A model generated the notes under the pieces. It made no database searches. It had not been told where the DNA came from and saw nothing but the letters and a program-made list of their open reading frames with translations. A stretch of 34,571 nucleotides of DNA from Streptomyces cavernae. Lineage in GTDB: Bacteria; Actinomycetota; Actinomycetes; Streptomycetales; Streptomycetaceae. Shown piece after piece: positions 7,165 through 15,398 of the stretch. Where the stretch lies: contig NZ_RPDJ01000061.1 of the NCBI RefSeq assembly GCF_004023625.1, forward strand, positions 1-34,571. The letters are read 5' to 3'. Positions within the stretch are counted from its first letter, which is position 1. Each line of letters begins with the position of its first letter. The position numbers and the translations under genes are program-made.

Positions 7165-8262
7165 GTGTCGGATCAGACGCGTGTGCCACAAGGCGATCCC
7201 GCCGAACCGCCGCTGGTGCTCAAGGGCCCGACGATGCAGTTTCCGTACATGCCGAGCCCCAAGAAGATCGTCTTCGGGTACGACCCGGACGAGTTCGAGG
7301 AGTTCGTCAAGGAGTGGGTTCCGGCCCTTCAATCGGAGTATGTGCGGGTGGAGCGGCAAGGCGGCAGCGGAGACCACGGCATCGATGTGGCCGCGTACCG
7401 CAGTGCGCAGGGCCTGGAAGGCCCGTGGGACAACTACCAGTGCAAGCGCTACAAGAGCGCCTTGAACTGGAGTACAGCCGTAGGTGAGATCCGCAAGATG
7501 TTCGTCGGGGTGGTGCTGGGGCATTACGTACTGCCCACCCAGTACGTCTTCGTCGCTCCGGCGTTCGCCCGCAATCTGCGCACGGCGCTGGCGAAACCGG
7601 CTCAGACCCGTGTGAAATTCCTTGAGGAGCTGGCTGAAACGAGTGATGAGGTCATCACTCGGCTGACGGCCGATCAGCAGCAGGAAGTGGCCCAGCTGGC
7701 CGAGCAGACGGACTTTTCGATGTTCGTGCCCGTCGACATGGACCTGATGCTCGAACAGCACAAAACCACCCCGCATTGGGCCACCCGGTTCCCTGACCAA
7801 CAACGCGAGCGCCCGGCCGTCATGCTGCCTCCGGACCAGCACAATCCCGAGGAGGCCCAATACGTCCAGCAGCTCGTGCGGGTCTATGCCGAGCGGTGGA
7901 AGGCCGACGCCGACAACCTCGAACTGATCGCGCAGCACCCCACGGCTGGCGCTCACATGCGCAGGCAGCGCGAGGCGTTCTACAGCGCCGAGTCGTTGAA
8001 ACGCTTCGCCCGGGACGCCTACCCCGACGGACACTTCAACGCGGTCATGGACGACGTCCACGCCCATGCGGTAGAGGTGGGCGACAAGCGCTTCGAACTC
8101 GGCTGGGACCGGCTGCAGGCGGTCCTGGAAGCGGCCGGTGTCGTGGCGCTGACGGAGACAGTTCTCACCCGGTACGTGAGGCCCCTGGACCGCAAGGGGG
8201 TATGCCATCACTTGGCGAACGAGGGCCGACTGAAATGGTGTGAGGAAGGGGGAGCCGCGTGA
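7165..8262 (+). CDS. ABC-3C system effector-side protein with restriction-endonuclease-like domain
   Basis: GTG 7165 has GAGGGGGGA immediately upstream; the longer frame from 7027 runs through non-coding leader. The product has 365 residues. Residues about 40-160 look like a restriction-endonuclease fold, with GGSGDHGIDVAAY (Asp74) and then WDNYQCKRY (Gln92, Lys94), the D...QxK nuclease signature. Both metal-site residues are intact, so it is probably an active DNase. The C-terminal ~120 residues (YVQQLVRVYAERW ... HMRRQREAFYSAESLKRFAR ... DRKGVCHHLANEGRLKW) match the type of C-terminal helical domain found in the first protein of ABC-three-component systems, which links the effector to the ATPase. 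It overlaps the next gene by GTGA. Proposed role: the nuclease effector of a conflict system. Confidence 0.82.
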   Translation: MSDQTRVPQGDPAEPPLVLKGPTMQFPYMPSPKKIVFGYDPDEFEEFVKEWVPALQSEYVRVERQGGSGDHGIDVAAYRSAQGLEGPWDNYQCKRYKSALNWSTAVGEIRKMFVGVVLGHYVLPTQYVFVAPAFARNLRTALAKPAQTRVKFLEELAETSDEVITRLTADQQQEVAQLAEQTDFSMFVPVDMDLMLEQHKTTPHWATRFPDQQRERPAVMLPPDQHNPEEAQYVQQLVRVYAERWKADADNLELIAQHPTAGAHMRRQREAFYSAESLKRFARDAYPDGHFNAVMDDVHAHAVEVGDKRFELGWDRLQAVLEAAGVVALTETVLTRYVRPLDRKGVCHHLANEGRLKWCEEGGAA

Positions 8263-8720
8263 ACCCGCTCAACAGCCCGCTGGAGATCGGTGTGCGGGCA
8301 CTGGTGCTGCTGGCCGAGAGCCACCCCCAGCCCCTCGACCTGGCACAGCTGGCCGTCCTCGACCACGCCGTCCTCCACAGCGGCGACCTCGACGGCCCTC
8401 CCTCCCTGCACCCTTCCTTGCCCGGGCACTCCGGTGAACTGGGCATGAAGCGCACCGTGCTGGAACAAGCGCTGCTGGTCCTCATCCGTGCCGGGCTCGC
8501 CGGCGTCGAGGCCGATGAGACGGGACTGGTCTACCGGGCCACCGAACGCGGGCCCGCTTTCGTCGACATCCTCGAGGCCCCCTACGTGGAGCGGCTGCGC
8601 GAGCGCGCCGAGTGGGCCGTGCACCACTGGGCCCCCGACACCGACGTACGCCAGGCCACCGCGGAACTCCTGGGCGGCTCCCTGTCCGCATCCACGCCAT
8701 TCGAGGGCCGCCGTGAGTGA
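8259..8720 (+). CDS. ABC-three-component system middle component 2 (MC2-like)
   Basis: GTG 8259 overlaps the stop of the upstream gene (GTGA). The 153-residue product starts MNPLNSPLEIGVRALVLLAE and includes LDLAQLAVLDHAVLHSGDLD, GPPSLHPSLPGHSGELGMKR and PYVERLRERAEWAVHHW. From family knowledge, the pattern 'NPLE-G-R-LVLL ... LD-LLVHSGD--GP-SLHP-TP-RSGEL--RR' is that of ABC-3C middle component 2, a small winged-helix adaptor. It lies exactly between nuclease-like and ATPase genes, as in those systems. No catalytic residues are expected. It probably bridges effector and ATPase or senses the trigger. Confidence 0.82.
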   Translation: MNPLNSPLEIGVRALVLLAESHPQPLDLAQLAVLDHAVLHSGDLDGPPSLHPSLPGHSGELGMKRTVLEQALLVLIRAGLAGVEADETGLVYRATERGPAFVDILEAPYVERLRERAEWAVHHWAPDTDVRQATAELLGGSLSASTPFEGRRE

Positions 8721-10545
8721 ACTGCAGCTGACCCATCTCACCTACTGCGGAGCCAACCTCCCCCCGGCACAGATCATCTTCGGCCCGGAGCTGACCGTCA
8801 TCTACGGGACCTCCAACACCGGCAAGTCGTTCATCGTGAAGTCGATCGAATACATGCTGGGCGGCGCCGACCTGGCGATGGTCCCCGAAGGCGACGGCTA
8901 CACACAGATCCTTCTGGGTCTGCTCATGCCGGACGGCAGCCCGCTGACGCTGCTGCGCGCTCCTGACAGCAACAGCATTTTCCTCTACCACGCGGATCTG
9001 CGTGATTTTGTGATGGGCACGCCGGACGCGTCGGTCACCGCAGTCCACAACGCCCGCAGCCGCAACAGCCTCTCCATCCATCTGCTGCGCGCGCTCGGCC
9101 TGGACGAGGTCCTGATCCGTAAGAACGAGGCCGGCGGCACCCGTCCCCTTGCGCTGAGCGATTTACTGCACCTGTCGCTGGTCACCGAGAACCGCATGGT
9201 CGGTGACGTGCCGCCGGTGCTGCGTACCGGGACCGCCACCACGCGGACCGCGGAGCTGTCCGTCATGCGATTCCTGCTCACCGGGGAAGGCGATCCGGCC
9301 GTGGACACCGGCCTCAATGCCGGGCAACGCCGCGTCCACAAGGGACAGATGCAGCTGTTGGACCAGCTCGTCCTCGACCTGTCGTCCAAACTCGTCACGC
9401 AGGAGAACGAGCGCCAGCTCCGCGACCGGCTCATCCGGATCCGCACCGCGCTGGACGAGCAGTCCGCACCGCTGCGCCAGGTCAACGAATCCCACCGCGA
9501 AGCGGTCGACTCCCGCATGGAAACCGCCCGGGAACTGGCCGCCCTTGATGAGCGGCTGACCGAGGTAAGTGACCTGCTGGGCCGCTTCAAGTTACTGGAG
9601 GCCCAGTACCGCTCGGACCTGGAACGGCTGGCCATGGTCAACGAAGCGGGCAGCATCCTCGGCTACTTCAAGGTCGGCACCTGCCCGTTCTGCGGCGCCG
9701 AACGCGAGCACCAGCAGCCCAACCACCGGGTGGAGGAAACCACCCAGCTCCACACTGCCGTCGAGGCAGAGGCCGCCAAGACGACCGCACTGCTCGCCGA
9801 CCTGCTACCCATCATCGCCGACCTGGAAAGCGAACAAACAACTCTGATCAGCCGCCGGGTGGAGGCGCAGTCCGACATCGGCGTGTGGGACCAGATCATC
9901 GCCGACCTGGAAGGCGGCATTGCCGCACTGCGCTCCGACCTCGAAGAGCTGGTCGAGGAGCGGTCCGTCGTCGAGCGTGAACTGGAGCTGCAGGCCCGCA
10001 TCGCGGAGCTCGACGACAAGAAATCCCGCCTGGTCGGTGAGGGGGCCGTAGCCACTGCGCGCCCGGCCCAGCACATCCCGACCGCCACGGTGGGCGACTT
10101 CGACTCCATCCTCCAACAGACCCTCAACGCCTGGCAGGTGCCGGCCGCCGACCACGCCGAATACGACCAGTATTACGCCGAGATCCGCGCGGGCGGCCGC
10201 AAGCGGATCGAATGTGGCCAAGGGATGCGCGCGGTCCTGCACTCGGCGTTCACCACGGCGCTGGCCCGCTTCTGCATGGACCGGGACCTGCATCATCTCG
10301 GCTTCGTCGTCCTGGACTCGCCCGTGGTCACCTACCGCGACCCGGAACCCGAAGACATCGACGATGTGGAACTGACCTCCACCGTCGTGGACCGGTTCTA
10401 CAAGGACATGCTCTCCTTCCCCGGCCAGGCCATCATCATCGAAAACGGCGACCCGCCCACCAAGGTGCTCTCTGAAGCCGTCACCTACCACTTCACCGGA
10501 ACGGCAAGCGGCAGAGCGGGCTTCTTCCCCTCATCCATGCATTAG
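8713..10545 (+). CDS. ABC-3C system SMC/Rad50-like ATPase (DUF3732-type)
   Basis: GTG 8713 lies within the end of the middle-component gene (8-nt overlap), giving 610 residues. The Walker A motif is GTSNTGKS (32-39) in an N-terminal ABC ATPase lobe. Residues about 200-320 and 345-470 are long coiled coils. At their hinge is CPFCGAE (Cys324, Cys327), a Rad50-like zinc-hook or zinc-ribbon half. The C-terminal lobe carries FVVLDSPVVTY (Asp535), a Walker-B-type strand with the 'LDSP' typical of DUF3732 proteins. Such ATPases are thought to sense invading nucleic acid or nucleoprotein and to license the coupled nuclease. Two leucine codons are TTA (9163-9165 and 9592-9594), rare in Streptomyces and read by the bldA tRNA. 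The operon ends here. Confidence 0.85.
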   Translation: MSELQLTHLTYCGANLPPAQIIFGPELTVIYGTSNTGKSFIVKSIEYMLGGADLAMVPEGDGYTQILLGLLMPDGSPLTLLRAPDSNSIFLYHADLRDFVMGTPDASVTAVHNARSRNSLSIHLLRALGLDEVLIRKNEAGGTRPLALSDLLHLSLVTENRMVGDVPPVLRTGTATTRTAELSVMRFLLTGEGDPAVDTGLNAGQRRVHKGQMQLLDQLVLDLSSKLVTQENERQLRDRLIRIRTALDEQSAPLRQVNESHREAVDSRMETARELAALDERLTEVSDLLGRFKLLEAQYRSDLERLAMVNEAGSILGYFKVGTCPFCGAEREHQQPNHRVEETTQLHTAVEAEAAKTTALLADLLPIIADLESEQTTLISRRVEAQSDIGVWDQIIADLEGGIAALRSDLEELVEERSVVERELELQARIAELDDKKSRLVGEGAVATARPAQHIPTATVGDFDSILQQTLNAWQVPAADHAEYDQYYAEIRAGGRKRIECGQGMRAVLHSAFTTALARFCMDRDLHHLGFVVLDSPVVTYRDPEPEDIDDVELTSTVVDRFYKDMLSFPGQAIIIENGDPPTKVLSEAVTYHFTGTASGRAGFFPSSMH

Positions 10546-11032
10546 CACCGAATCAACTCCTGCCGCCTGGCACCGCCTTATCGAGGGTGTGAAGCGGCCG
10601 CGGCCTTTATCTAGGGCTCCACGACGTTTTCAGCAGGTCGACGGGGTTATCGAAGTTTCAGGCACGTAAGGCACGTTTCCGGAAGCGGTTCGGCCGAACC
10701 GCTTCTTGGGCTCCTGTCCGGGCCGCGCATCGCGCCGCCGGGCTGGTGCCGAAAGGCAGCGAAGCTGAAACGGTTACCACGGGGGCCACTTCCCGAAGCA
10801 GGGGCTGGGGGGCCACTTCAGCAGGACGGCTGTGATCCCCGCGCGGGCGTCGTCTCGCTGGCCAGTTGGCCCGGGACGGCGGCCAGGGCGGTACCGGCGG
10901 GCGGGCCGGGCACGGGGTCGCCGGGCCCGGGCGGGCGGGGTGTGAACGCTGTGCCGCGGCCATTTTGTCGGGACTCCTGAAACTTTGCCGCTATCCATGA
11001 CGCATGGTCGTTTTCAGTGAGCTGAGGCATCG
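10546..11032. other. Gap after the ABC-3C operon; holds a 24-bp palindrome
   Basis: No gene is visible. At 10682-10705 lies a perfect 24-bp palindrome whose half-site is GAAGCGGTTCGG. It could fold into a hairpin and end the operon, or be a binding site. A nearby doublet, GGCACGTAAGGCACGT (10661-10676), is a short direct repeat. The right end of the gap holds the second 91-bp repeat copy. Confidence 0.45.
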
Positions 11033-11057
11033 ATGACGCTCGCGGTCGTCCGGTCGA
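10967..11057 (+). repeat. Right copy of the 91-bp direct repeat, spanning the integrase start
   Basis: It pairs with 6789-6879, with seven differences visible, all in the first 55 bp. It includes the GAGG ribosome binding site and first eight codons of the recombinase gene at 11033. The two copies bound 4.1 kb containing the ABC-3C operon. Confidence 0.75.
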
Positions 11058-12030
11058 TCGGTGCACCGCGGCGGCTGGAGACAGCGCAGGAGTACGAGGA
11101 CTTCGAGCAGGAACTGGTCGACCAGTTCCTGCTCGCCGGGCTCGGTGCCGGACTCGCGGACAGCTCGATCGAGGACGACCGTCGGGCGGTCTTCGAGTTC
11201 GTACGGTTCCTCGGCCGACCGGTGTGGACGGCTGGGCCGGAGGACGCGGACCGGTTCCTCACGGACCAGCGCAGGGTGAAGAAGCTGGGGCACAGCACGG
11301 TCCAGCGCAAGGCGTGGACGCTCGCTCAGTTCTTCGACTTCCTGATCGTCCGCTACCAGGGCGACGTCCACGTGCTGACCGGCCATGTGCTCGTGCAGCC
11401 GATCGACGAGTTCAACCGTCCAGCGAAGAGCGAGTACGGTACCCCGCGGATCCCGCCGGCCGAGGCGGAAGTGGACCAGCTGTTCGCTGGATGGCGGGAG
11501 TCGTTAGCCGAGGCCAGAAAGTTCCTGCCGGCCGCCCGGGACTACATGGTTGCCTTGTTGTGGCGGCGCGTCGGTACACGGATGACCGAGACGCTCAAGC
11601 TGGACATCCGCGACTGGCGGCCGGACCTGGGCGACTTCGGCAAGCTGCATATCGGGAACGGCAAGGGCAGCCGCGGACGCGGGCCGAAGCCCCGCCTGGT
11701 GCCCGCCATCAACTCTGCGGACGTCCTGATGGACTGGTGGCTCGGCGACGTGCGGCACCAGTTCGGCGACGACTACGCGCACCCCGACGCCCCGATGTTC
11801 CCCAGCGAGCGCCGCGACCCCCTGCGGGTTTTTGCGGGCGTGCCGGGGACGACGCCCTGAGATCGGGGCTGAAGAACGCGGTGGACCGCTTCCTGCCCTC
11901 CTGGTCGGGGAGGCTGACGCCGCACGTGTTGCGGAACTTCTGCGCGTCCTGGCTCTACCTGCGGGGTGTCGACCTCAAGGCCGTGCTGACTGAAGTCGGA
12001 GCGCAGTGTGTGGGCTGGTACTTCAGTGTC
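11033..12030 (+). pseudogene. Tyrosine recombinase/integrase, frameshifted and truncated
   Basis: ATG 11033 has GAGG about 6 nt upstream. An N-terminal SAM-like core-binding domain (DQFLLAGLGAG ... EFVRFLGRPVW) is followed by the catalytic domain with box-I Arg in RVGTRMTETLKLDIRDW. The frame stops at TGA 11858-11860. The matching continuation is in another frame: RSGLKNAVDRFLPSW, then LTPHVLRNFCASWLYLRGVD, which holds the box-II His-x-x-Arg. After DLKAVLTEV the family sequence (usually 'LGHSW--TT--Y') breaks off, so the second His and the nucleophile Tyr are missing. It is therefore inactive twice over. It also has a TTA codon (near 11505). It probably once mobilised the repeat-bounded module. 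Confidence 0.75.
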
Positions 12031-12031
12031 G

Positions 12032-12066
12032 CGATGATCGCCGGTTTCCCTAACCGGCGATCATCG
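12032..12066. terminator. Bidirectional hairpin terminator
   Basis: A perfect 15-bp stem (CGATGATCGCCGGTT and its complement) with a 5-nt loop TCCCT. It sits at the truncation point of the integrase and separates it from the redox cluster. Confidence 0.65.
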
Positions 12067-12167
12067 TCCATGTTGCGCCTCTGCTGGAGGGCTCGGCGGC
12101 GGACGGGGCGCTGGCGGACGCGGGCTTCCGACGCCTGAAGTGGTCAGCTTCGTAGGGGTGTTGGCGC

Positions 12168-12536
12168 CTACTGCTCGTTCCTTGGGGCGTTGCTCTGAGC
12201 GCGCACCTCATTCATGTCGAGGCCCAGGGCCCGTTGGATGAGTCCGGTCAGGGCGGCCTCGGACAGGGCGCCGGGCTGGCGGAAGACGGCGATCTGCTCG
12301 CGCACGATCATGAGGGTGGGGATCGACGTGATCTCGAAGGCTTGGGCCAGTTCGTGCTGGGCCTCGGTGTCGACTTTGGCGAAGACGACGTACTCGATCG
12401 TGTCGGACACCCGCTCGAAGACAGGTCCGAACTTGCGGCAGGGGCCGCACCATTCGGCCCAGAAGTCGATGATCACGAAGTCGTTGCCGGTGATGACCTC
12501 GTCGAAGTTGTCCGCGGTCAGGTTGATGGTGCTCAT
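12168..12536 (-). CDS. trxA: Thioredoxin
   Basis: A 122-residue classic thioredoxin. Its WAEWCGPCRKFGP active site has redox cysteines Cys30 and Cys33, with Asp24 of the DFW strand before it. The cis-proline loop is SIPTLMI. The ATG at 12536 is preceded by AGGAG on the minus strand. The ~15-residue tail after GLIQRALGLD is longer than in E. coli TrxA and looks disordered. It is cytosolic and would be recycled by a thioredoxin reductase. The neighbouring flavoprotein on the same strand is a candidate partner, though its CPYC type may instead oxidise small dithiols. A strong hairpin (12597-12628) lies between it and the exporter gene, so it may have its own transcript. Confidence 0.93.
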   Translation of the reverse strand: MSTINLTADNFDEVITGNDFVIIDFWAEWCGPCRKFGPVFERVSDTIEYVVFAKVDTEAQHELAQAFEITSIPTLMIVREQIAVFRQPGALSEAALTGLIQRALGLDMNEVRAQSNAPRNEQ

Positions 12537-12596
12537 GGAGGCTACTCCTGTGTGGGGTCGGAGAGGGGGGGGTGGTGCTGGGGGCGGGGTGGGGCG

Positions 12597-12628
12597 GTCG
12601 GGCCCGGCACGTGGGTGCCGGGCCCGAC
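12597..12628 (-). terminator. Intercistronic hairpin between exporter and thioredoxin genes
   Basis: A perfect 14-bp stem (GTCGGGCCCGGCAC / GTGCCGGGCCCGAC) closing GTGG, 44 bp past the exporter stop. A second smaller hairpin (CCGTGCG / CGCACGG, 12638-12656) lies just before it in the direction of transcription. Confidence 0.65.
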
Positions 12629-12671
12629 AGCCGTTCGCCGTGCGGGCTTCGCACGGTGCTTGCTCGTGGGG

Positions 12672-14270
12672 TCAGCGGGCGGCGACGTTCCCGGCGGTCG
12701 CCGATGCGGGGGCTGCCTCGTCGTCGGCCTGGAGGGGGGCGGTGTTCTTCGGGCCGCGTAGGGCGACGTAGACGAGCAGGGCGGCCATGACGGCGACGCC
12801 TGCCCACATGGCCTGCTGCCAGCCGTCGACGAAGGACTGCTGGGCGGCGTCGATGAGGTCCTGGGCGTGGCTGCCGGTGCCGGGTGCGGCCTCGACGGCG
12901 TTGGCGATGCCTTCGCGGGCGGTGTCGGCCGCCCCTCGGGGGATGCCGGCGAGCTTGCCGTCGATGGCGCTGCGGTAGCCGCTGGCCAGGAGAGCGCCGA
13001 GCAGGGCGACGCCCAGGGCGGTGCCGAGTTCGCGGGTGACGTCGTTGAGGGCGGAGGCGACGCCCTGCTTGGCGCGGGGCAGGGAGCTGGTGATGGCCTC
13101 GGTGGACGGGGTCATCGCCAGGCCCATGCCGATGCCCATGGCGAGCATGCCGGGAAGGATGGAGAGGTAGCCGCCATCGACGGAGACGAACAGAGCCATC
13201 AGGGCGAGGCCGAGGGTGGACAAGGTGATGCCGACGCTCATGGTGGAGCGGGCACCGGACTTGGCGGCCATCTTGGGGGCCAGGCCGGAGGTGATCATCA
13301 TCATGACGGCCATGGGCATCATCGCCACGGTGGACAGCAGCCCCGACCAGCCGAGCACGGCCTGGAAGAAGGGGAAGAGGACGACGGCGATGCCGGCCTG
13401 GACGCCGAAGACGACGAGCAGGGTGATGGAGCCTCCGGCCAGGCCGCGCTCGCGGAAGAGGCGTACGTCCAGCAGTGAGGCGTCGCGCCGGCGCAGCTCC
13501 CACGCGACGAACACGGCTGAGGCGATCACGCCGACGGCGAGGCTGGCCAGGGTGACCGGGTCGGTCCAGCCGCGCTCGGGGCCCTCCTGCAGCACGAAGA
13601 TCAGCCCGATCACGGCGACGACGGAGACCAGCGCGCCGACGGTGTCGAAGGGGTGGGTGGCGTGCTCGCGGGAGTCGGGCACCGACTTGAACGTCATCGC
13701 CAGGCCGACGGCGACCAGGACGACGGGCAGCACGAATAGCCACCGCCAGTCGGCGACGTCCACCAGCAGGGCGGAGAGGAACATGCCCAGGATGCCGCCA
13801 CCGCCGGCGACGCCGGTCCACACGCCGATGGCCTTGCCGCGCTCCTCCTCGGGGAAGGTCGAGGTGATGACGGACAGCGTGATCGGCATGATCATCGCCG
13901 CGCTGACGCCGGCGGCCACGCGGGCGCCGATCATTACCGCGGCCGACGGGGCGACCCCGGACACGATGCTGGCCGCGCCGAAGACGACAAGGCCGGTGAT
14001 CAGCATGGGTTTGCGGCCCAGCCGGTCACCGATCGCGCCGAGCGGCAGGAGCAGGGCGGCCAGGGCCAGGGTGTAGATGTTGATGATCCACAGGACGGTG
14101 GTCTGGGAGGCGCCCCACTCGACGGCCATGTGGGTCTGGGCGACGTTCAGCCCCGACACCGAGGCGATGACGGCCATCAGCGCGATCGAGACGGTGATCA
14201 GGATCGCGCGTTGAACAGGTCCGGTCGCATGAGGGGAGGTGGAGCGGGGGGGGGCGTTGACCGCGGTCAC
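12672..14270 (-). CDS. MFS drug exporter, DHA2/EmrB-QacA type (14 TM)
   Basis: Reads as a 14-helix major facilitator. Motif A is GAIGDRLGRKP between TM2 and TM3. A Gly-rich antiporter segment (GVAGGGGILGMFL) is in TM5, and a conserved ending (TRELGTALGVALLGALLASG) precedes the last helices. A charged, Ala-rich tail follows. The start is uncertain. GTG 14270 gives 532 residues beginning VTAVNAPPRSTSPHATGPVQ and lies 37 nt after the reductase stop. A GTG at 14387 would extend it by 39 Pro-rich residues into the reductase gene. The substrate is unknown. Co-location with a disulfide reductase and, divergently, a methyltransferase suggests export of the compound they process (inference). Confidence 0.88.
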   Translation of the reverse strand: MTAVNAPPRSTSPHATGPVQRAILITVSIALMAVIASVSGLNVAQTHMAVEWGASQTTVLWIINIYTLALAALLLPLGAIGDRLGRKPMLITGLVVFGAASIVSGVAPSAAVMIGARVAAGVSAAMIMPITLSVITSTFPEEERGKAIGVWTGVAGGGGILGMFLSALLVDVADWRWLFVLPVVLVAVGLAMTFKSVPDSREHATHPFDTVGALVSVVAVIGLIFVLQEGPERGWTDPVTLASLAVGVIASAVFVAWELRRRDASLLDVRLFRERGLAGGSITLLVVFGVQAGIAVVLFPFFQAVLGWSGLLSTVAMMPMAVMMMITSGLAPKMAAKSGARSTMSVGITLSTLGLALMALFVSVDGGYLSILPGMLAMGIGMGLAMTPSTEAITSSLPRAKQGVASALNDVTRELGTALGVALLGALLASGYRSAIDGKLAGIPRGAADTAREGIANAVEAAPGTGSHAQDLIDAAQQSFVDGWQQAMWAGVAVMAALLVYVALRGPKNTAPLQADDEAAPASATAGNVAAR

Positions 14271-14307
14271 CGCAGGGAGCGGTGCCGCGGCGACCGCGCG
14301 GGAGGGG

Positions 14308-15312
14308 TCAGGCCGGGGTCCCGGCCTGGGTGGCGGTAAGGGCCGCGTCGGTGTCGGCGGCGGCGAGGACGGCGTTGATGTGGGCACCGGCCAGGGCGCC
14401 GGCCGCGGCGGCGGCGCCGACCTGGGCGGTCAGGTCGGTGGCGTTGCCGGCCACCCACACCCCGGGGACGTCGGTGGTGCCGGCCATGGCGGAGGCGAAT
14501 CGGCGGCCCATGTCGTCGGGCAGGTCCTCCATCGGCAGCTTCAGCCCGTCAAGGCCCTCGGTGCGGGCCTGCATCTGCGTGGCGACGGCGATCACCCGCC
14601 GGGCGACGACCGTGCCGTCGGCCAGACGCACACCGGCCAGCGCGCCGTCGTCCTCCACGATCTCCGTCACCGCGGTGTCGATGACGCGGATGTTGCGGGC
14701 GGCGAAGCGGGCGCGGGTGTCCTGATCCACCTGCGTGCCGTTGGAGAAGTAGACGAGGTCGTCGGTGAGTTGCCGGAACAGCAGCGCGTGGTGGAGGAAG
14801 CCGGGGCCGGTGGCGAGGATGCCGATCGGCTCGTCGCGCACCTCCCAGCCGTGGCAGTAGGGGCAGTGCACCACGCCGCGCCCCCAGTGCCCGGCAAGGC
14901 CCGGCACCTCGGGCAGTACGTCCCGCAGCCCGGTCGCCACCAGCACCCGGCGCGCGCTCACGCTGCGGCCGTCGGCGAGAGTGAGGGCGAACCGCAGATC
15001 GCCGGCGACCGGTTCCGCGGGCTCGACCGAGGCGACCTGGCCGAAGACGACCCGCCCGCCGTAGTGGCGGACCTGCTCCCGACCGCGCGCGAGGATCTCC
15101 GACGGTGCGGTGCCGTCCAGGACGATGAAGCCGTGCATGGCCTCGGCCGGGGCGTTGCGCGGAGTGCCGCTGTCGACGACGAGGACAGAGCGCCGGGAGC
15201 GTGCGAGCATGAGCGCGCCGTTCAGGCCGGCCGCACCGCCGCCGATCACCACGACGTCCACCGTGCGGCTGGGCCAGGAATCGCTGCTGTAGTGGGAAGT
15301 CTGCGCAGACAT
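14308..15312 (-). CDS. FAD-dependent disulfide reductase/dithiol oxidase, thioredoxin-reductase-like
   Basis: ATG 15312 follows AAAGGGG on the minus strand and gives 334 residues starting MSAQTSHYSSDSWP. The FAD Rossmann motif is VVVIGGGAAGLNGALMLARS (GGGAAG, residues 24-29). The redox centre is HCPYCHGWE (Cys150, Cys153). The second FAD motif is GVWVAGNATDLTAQVGAAAA. There is no clear NADPH-binding GxGxxA loop at the usual place; the equivalent region reads IGILATGPGFLHHALLF. CPYCHG(W/F)E with a weak NADPH site is typical of the oxygen-using dithiol oxidases related to HlmI, GliT and DepH, and of small ferredoxin/thioredoxin-reductase-like enzymes. It is divergent from an XRE-cupin regulator 86 bp away. 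Confidence 0.88.
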   Translation of the reverse strand: MSAQTSHYSSDSWPSRTVDVVVIGGGAAGLNGALMLARSRRSVLVVDSGTPRNAPAEAMHGFIVLDGTAPSEILARGREQVRHYGGRVVFGQVASVEPAEPVAGDLRFALTLADGRSVSARRVLVATGLRDVLPEVPGLAGHWGRGVVHCPYCHGWEVRDEPIGILATGPGFLHHALLFRQLTDDLVYFSNGTQVDQDTRARFAARNIRVIDTAVTEIVEDDGALAGVRLADGTVVARRVIAVATQMQARTEGLDGLKLPMEDLPDDMGRRFASAMAGTTDVPGVWVAGNATDLTAQVGAAAAAGALAGAHINAVLAAADTDAALTATQAGTPA

Positions 15313-15370
15313 GTCGCGCCCCTTTCGTACGTGCCCCCGGTGCAACATCTGGCTCCGACACTAAGCCCGC

Positions 15371-15391
15371 TATGCAGCCAGGGCATACACT
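15371..15391 (+). promoter_or_regulatory. Small inverted repeat and -10 element in the divergent promoter region
   Basis: TATGC and GCATA (15371-15375 and 15383-15387) form an inverted repeat with a 7-nt spacer. It overlaps a TACACT -10-like hexamer at 15386-15391. Transcription would start about at the ATG 15399, making the regulator mRNA leaderless. The inverted repeat is a candidate autoregulatory operator. An ATG at 15372 in the same frame is an alternative start. Confidence 0.4.
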
Positions 15392-15398
15392 GTTGCCT

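Noticed and set aside
12208..13821. 537-residue minus-strand frame across thioredoxin and exporter
   Set aside because: It is out of frame with both genes and consists almost entirely of Arg/Pro/His; the exporter frame is the real one.
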